A stretch of DNA of 64,000 nt from DASPNM01 sp035626515 (GTDB taxonomy: Bacteria; Bacteroidota; Bacteroidia; Chitinophagales; Chitinophagaceae): positions 1 to 64,000 of the forward strand of contig DASPNM010000019.1 of NCBI GenBank assembly GCA_035626515.1, read 5' to 3'. The notes below the pieces were generated by a model, which searched no databases, was not told where the DNA came from, and saw only the letters and a list, made by a program, of their open reading frames with translations. This document shows, piece after piece, positions 60,894 to 64,000 of the stretch (position 1 is its first letter; each line of letters starts with the position of its first letter). A program made the translations under genes and the position numbers.

Positions 60894-62042
60894 TTGTTAA
60901 CTTTTCAATTCCTGGAAGCTAACAATCAATACGACGTTGCCGTCGCCGGCGGTGGGCTGGCCGGACTTGCGACCGCCATCCTGCTGCGCGATAAAGGTTA
61001 CCGCGTGATCGTATTTGAAAAAGAACGGTATCCCTTTCATAAAGTCTGCGGAGAATATATCAGCAACGAGTCGCGACGCTTTCTTCAACGCATCGGCCTG
61101 GATGTGGATGCCCTGGGGGCTGCCCCCATTCAAAAAGTGCTCATCAGTTCCATCGGGGGACGCAGCATTACCGAACGTCTTCCATTGGGAGGATTTGCAC
61201 TCAGCCGGTTTCGGCTGGATCATGAGCTGCGCAACATCGCCGTTGGCAAAGGCGTGATCGTAAGAGAAGATACCCGTGTGAATGATATTCAACCGGAGGA
61301 AGAAAGATTCACGCTGGACGCAGATGCGCCGTATTCTGCGCGTGTAGCATTGGCCTGTTATGGGAAAAAAGCCAATCTGGATGTAAAATGGCGCCGGAGA
61401 TTCACGCTGAAAAAGAAAAACCGGCTGAACAACTTTGTTGGCGTGAAGTATCATGTCCGTACGGATTTCGAGAATGACCTCATCGCACTCCATAATTTTC
61501 CCGGGGGATACGGCGGACTGGTCCGGATCGAAGAGGACCGGTATTGCCTCTGTTACCTCACAACCGCCGGCAACCTGCAAAAAGCGGGTGGAATTAAGGA
61601 ATTGGAACAGCGCGTTCTCTCTGTCAATCCATACCTGCGGGAATTGTTTTCCCGTTCGGAAATTTTGTATGAGGCCCCACTCACAATCTCCCAGATCAGT
61701 TTTGATAAAAAAACACAGGTCGAAAACGGGGTGCTTATGGTCGGCGATGCCGCCGGAATGATTACCGCGCTTTGCGGAAACGGAATGAGCATGGCCCTGC
61801 ACGGCGCGAAAATCGCCTGCGAATGGGTCGACCGGTTCCTGAAAGGCGATATCTCCCGGGAAGAAATGGAGCGGGGTTATTGCCGGCACTGGCGGAAGAC
61901 GTTCGGAACCCGCCTCTGGTTTGGCCGGCGGATCCAGTCCATGTTCGACAGCCGTCTGTTCGGCGTCCTGCTGCCTATCTTCCGAACACTCCCTTTTTTC
62001 ACGCGCTGGCTGATTAGGAAAACTCACGGACACGAGTTTTAG
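60894..62042 (+). CDS. FAD-dependent oxidoreductase, geranylgeranyl reductase-like
   Basis: FAD binding is seen in DVAVAGGGLAGLATAILLRD and RYPFHKVCGEYIS (the KxCGE signature of this group), and later in VLMVGDAAGMITALCGNGMSMAL (GD motif). It could reduce or hydroxylate the polyketide or prenyl chain. TTG at 60894 is the only start codon found before the FAD motif. It closes the UbiA-PKS cluster. Confidence 0.88.
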   Translation: MLTFQFLEANNQYDVAVAGGGLAGLATAILLRDKGYRVIVFEKERYPFHKVCGEYISNESRRFLQRIGLDVDALGAAPIQKVLISSIGGRSITERLPLGGFALSRFRLDHELRNIAVGKGVIVREDTRVNDIQPEEERFTLDADAPYSARVALACYGKKANLDVKWRRRFTLKKKNRLNNFVGVKYHVRTDFENDLIALHNFPGGYGGLVRIEEDRYCLCYLTTAGNLQKAGGIKELEQRVLSVNPYLRELFSRSEILYEAPLTISQISFDKKTQVENGVLMVGDAAGMITALCGNGMSMALHGAKIACEWVDRFLKGDISREEMERGYCRHWRKTFGTRLWFGRRIQSMFDSRLFGVLLPIFRTLPFFTRWLIRKTHGHEF

Positions 62043-62285
62043 TTAGTCGAGAGTCTGTAGTCGGTAGTCTATAGTCGTAAAATACACACCCGGATTGTCA
62101 TCCGGCCACCCGTCCAAACGAGGAGGCCAATAACTGTGGAATATTGTTGAATACCGTTATAGTTCATCTGCACGTACTGTCGTCTGCCGGGCCACAGCAC
62201 AAATCTTACATCCCACATCTCATCTCGTTATCCCTTTCTCGCTCCCTCCCCTTGGGGGAGGGTCGGGGTGGGGCCGCTCCACATC
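62043..62285. other. intergenic region with repeats
   Basis: TAGTCGAGAGTCTGTAGTCGGTAGTC words at 62045-62080, GTGGAATATTGTTGAATA at about 62136, and one unit of the GC-rich palindromic repeat at 62241-62277. No gene is seen. Confidence 0.5.
62241..62277 (+). repeat. single unit of the CCCTCCCCTTGGGGGAGGG repeat
   Basis: GCTCCCTCCCCTTGGGGGAG followed by GGTCGGGGTGGGGCC. It matches the 55177-55370 array almost base for base. Confidence 0.7.
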
Positions 62286-63083
62286 TCACACCGCTTCCAT
62301 CTTCTTATAAATATTCGCGACCCATCTCGCCGGCAGGATCCGCAGAATGGCCGCCACCATTCCCGCCAGCGTGCCGGGAACGATCAGCATCCGGCCCCGA
62401 AGAAGTTTCCGGATCGCGATTTCGCCCACCCGATGCGGCGGCACGGCCATTCGCATTCCCAACCAGCCGAGCTGCTTTTTGGTTTCTTCAACAATCTCCG
62501 GTTTGGTGAATACCGGTCCGGGCGCCAGGCAACTCACGCTGATCCTGCGGTCGCGCAGTTGCTGGCGGAGCGCGAGGCTGAAAAAAAGTACGCCCGACTT
62601 GGTGGCGGAATACAAGTTTTTGACGGGAATTGGAGCGAAGGCGGCCATGCTGGCGACATTGAGGATGTATGCAGGAAGATTTTTTTCCAGCAAAGGCAGC
62701 AGGAGTTGTGTCATCGCCACGGGCATCCCCAGATTAAGCGCCGTCATGTAGCGTGTTTGGTCGAGGGGCTGGTCCAGGAAATCTTTGGCGCCCCCGACTC
62801 CCGCCACATTGCAAACAATTTTCAACGAAAACTCGCGACCGGTACACCAGCTTGCAATTTCATGTTGCGATTTTTCGAGGCTTAGGTCGTACGAAAGAAT
62901 TTCAACACGAACAGTGAACCGCTTTTGCAGGCTTTCCTGTGCTGTTGCAAGATCCTTCAGGTTGCGTGCAACCAGTATCAGGTGGTAGCCGCGTTTTGCC
63001 AGCGCTTCGGCGAGGGCAAAACCAATCCCCTTGCTTCCGCCTGCAACCAGGGCGTAATTACCGGTATTTTGCGCCTCGATCAT
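62286..63083 (-). CDS. short-chain dehydrogenase/reductase
   Basis: The NAD(P) motif is VAGGSKGIG (about 12-20), NVAGVGG follows, and the active site is NVASMAAF with YSATK (Ser-Tyr-Lys). The 265-residue soluble enzyme oxidises or reduces an alcohol/keto group. The last 40 residues contain a hydrophobic stretch (VPGTLAGMVAAILRIL). It is not clearly part of the polyketide cluster, being on the opposite strand. Confidence 0.9.
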   Translation of the reverse strand: MIEAQNTGNYALVAGGSKGIGFALAEALAKRGYHLILVARNLKDLATAQESLQKRFTVRVEILSYDLSLEKSQHEIASWCTGREFSLKIVCNVAGVGGAKDFLDQPLDQTRYMTALNLGMPVAMTQLLLPLLEKNLPAYILNVASMAAFAPIPVKNLYSATKSGVLFFSLALRQQLRDRRISVSCLAPGPVFTKPEIVEETKKQLGWLGMRMAVPPHRVGEIAIRKLLRGRMLIVPGTLAGMVAAILRILPARWVANIYKKMEAV

Positions 63084-63130
63084 GAATTTTTTTCAGAAAC
63101 AATTTTCAATCCAACGTCCATGGATAATTC

Positions 63131-63149
63131 GTGGAATGTTGTTGAAGGT
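63131..63149 (+). repeat. 19-bp repeat shared with 4978-4996
   Basis: GTGGAATGTTGTTGAAGGT is identical in both places, followed by diverging TTGAAGATTGTTGAAG-like tails. A weaker copy is at about 62136. The region 63190-63260 adds GTCGGAAG-type words. Confidence 0.55.
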
Positions 63150-63268
63150 TTGTTGAAGATTGTTGAAGAAGATCTGCAGCTGCTGGCCGGAGGCTTCCGT
63201 CTTTACCCGCTTTTCCGACTTTGCTGACTCCTCAGGACTTCTGACTTCCGACTTCTTCAGTTCCGCCG

Positions 63269-63275
63269 TAATTTG
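63269..63275 (+). promoter_or_regulatory. TAATTTG, -7-like box of the helicase gene
   Basis: TAATTTG (TAnTTTG variant) 16 bases before the ATG at 63292. Confidence 0.35.
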
Positions 63276-63291
63276 CACCCGAGCTACACCT

Positions 63292-64000
63292 ATGACCGAC
63301 TACCTACAGGGCCTGAACGAACAGCAGCGCAAGGCGGTCCTGCACATCAACGGTCCCCTGATGATCGTCGCCGGTGCAGGCAGTGGAAAGACCCGGGTCC
63401 TGACTACCCGCATCGCCCACCTGATGGCCAATGGCGTGGATGCGTTCAACATCCTGGCGCTGACTTTTACCAATAAGGCGGCCCGCGAAATGAGGGAACG
63501 CGTGGAGCAGATCCTCGGCAACCACGAAGCGCGAAATTTGTACATCGGGACGTTTCACTCCGTCTTTGCCCGCATCCTGCGCGCTGAAGCGCACCGGCTT
63601 GGCTATCCGGCCGGCTTCACTATCTACGATACCGACGATTCCAAATCGGTGGTGAAGACCGTGATTAATGAACTGCAGCTTGACGACAAACATTACAAGC
63701 CGAACATAGTATTCAACCGCATTTCCGCAGCGAAGAATGCGCTCGTGGGACCGGAGGAATACAAGAACGACTGGGCGCTCCAGCAGGAGGACATGCGTGC
63801 CAACCGTCCCGCGATCGGGCAGATCTATGAGGCCTACGCGAAACGCTGCTTTCGGAACGGGGCGATGGATTTCGATGATCTCCTGTACCAGTTTTATCGG
63901 CTGCTGACCGGTTTTCCCGAGGCGCTCATCAAATACCAGCGCCGCTTCCGGTATATACTTATCGACGAATACCAGGACACCAATCCCGCACAATACGAGA
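63292..64000 (+). CDS. UvrD/PcrA family DNA helicase, 3' end outside window
   Basis: The frame runs from ATG (MTDYLQGLNEQQRKAV) to the window edge without a stop, 236 codons. The Q motif is GLNEQQRKAV, the Walker A is VAGAGSGKTRVL (GxGKT), motif Ia is ALTFTNKAAREM, and motif Ib lies in GTFHSVFARILR. Near the end, ILIDEYQDTNPAQYE is the Walker B box (DExxD). It unwinds DNA in repair and replication restart. Length seen is about a third of the usual 720-780 residues. Confidence 0.95.
   Translation, partial: MTDYLQGLNEQQRKAVLHINGPLMIVAGAGSGKTRVLTTRIAHLMANGVDAFNILALTFTNKAAREMRERVEQILGNHEARNLYIGTFHSVFARILRAEAHRLGYPAGFTIYDTDDSKSVVKTVINELQLDDKHYKPNIVFNRISAAKNALVGPEEYKNDWALQQEDMRANRPAIGQIYEAYAKRCFRNGAMDFDDLLYQFYRLLTGFPEALIKYQRRFRYILIDEYQDTNPAQYE

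Noticed and set aside
60897..62033. 378-codon - strand frame opposite the FAD oxidoreductase
   Set aside because: Antisense shadow of a gene with clear FAD motifs.

Overview
This 64 kb window looks like a chromosomal piece of a member of the Bacteroidota, probably of the Chitinophagaceae/Sphingobacteriia kind. The assignment is an inference from several signs: -7 boxes of the TAnnTTTG type close to start codons, a DUF5686 outer-membrane-type protein with a carboxypeptidase-like N-domain, a type IX secretion-like C-terminal tail, a GHL10 family glycosidase, many LxxC lipoproteins, and sigma-54, DnaN, ThiL, RecX, Nfu and PnuC proteins of ordinary bacterial type. Most of the window is housekeeping or common accessory sequence. 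Coding is dense on both strands, with long meaningless antisense reading frames caused by codon bias.

Layout. 1-3.2 kb: a visibly AT-richer block with a pentameric ligand-gated ion channel homologue, a MIDAS-bearing lipoprotein, a four-helix membrane protein and a 34-residue single-helix microprotein, all on the + strand. I regard this as the best candidate for an undescribed system. 3.2-5.1 kb: small genes on the - strand, tRNA-Asn with a promoter and terminator, a copy of the tRNA 3' end 95 bp downstream, and a nest of dispersed repeats. 5.1-8.6 kb: a serine beta-lactamase-like hydrolase, a SMUG-type uracil-DNA glycosylase and a metzincin lipoprotein. 8.8-14.4 kb: a galactofuranose-type glycan cluster (glycosyltransferase, glf, a GH1-RmlD fusion, a second GH1-like protein). 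14.4-18.6 kb: MATE and AI-2E transporters and an L,D-transpeptidase-like protein. 18.8-22.5 kb: pxpB-pxpC-pxpA (5-oxoprolinase) with an Nramp-fold transporter that lacks the usual metal-binding residues. 22.5-30 kb: radical SAM, DinB, MarR, GHL10, PAP2, subtilisin and PepSY-like genes. 30-42 kb: DUF5686, rpoN, a glucosaminidase, sterol desaturase, dnaN, a protease with its partner, and recX.

42-53.9 kb: nitrilase, S41 protease, thiL, inositol monophosphatase, a two-domain glycosyltransferase, a GH3-like adenylating enzyme, mtgA, and a nicotinamide riboside operon (pnuC, a Cys-protease-like unknown, NadR-type kinase). 53.9-58.8 kb: saccharopine dehydrogenase-like protein, a GC-rich minisatellite, Nfu, CmoA-like methyltransferase and a TetA-like exporter. 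58.9-62.0 kb: a compact UbiA / type III polyketide synthase / FAD oxidoreductase cluster, likely making a prenylated or reduced polyketide. 62.3-64 kb: an SDR and the start of a UvrD/PcrA helicase, cut by the window edge.

Intergenic DNA carries several families of short repeats (GTCGGAAG tracts, TTGAGCTTGTCGAAG elements, CCCTCCCCTTGGGGGAGGG units). In one place they have extended a coding region past its natural end. No rRNA, CRISPR array or intact insertion sequence was seen.
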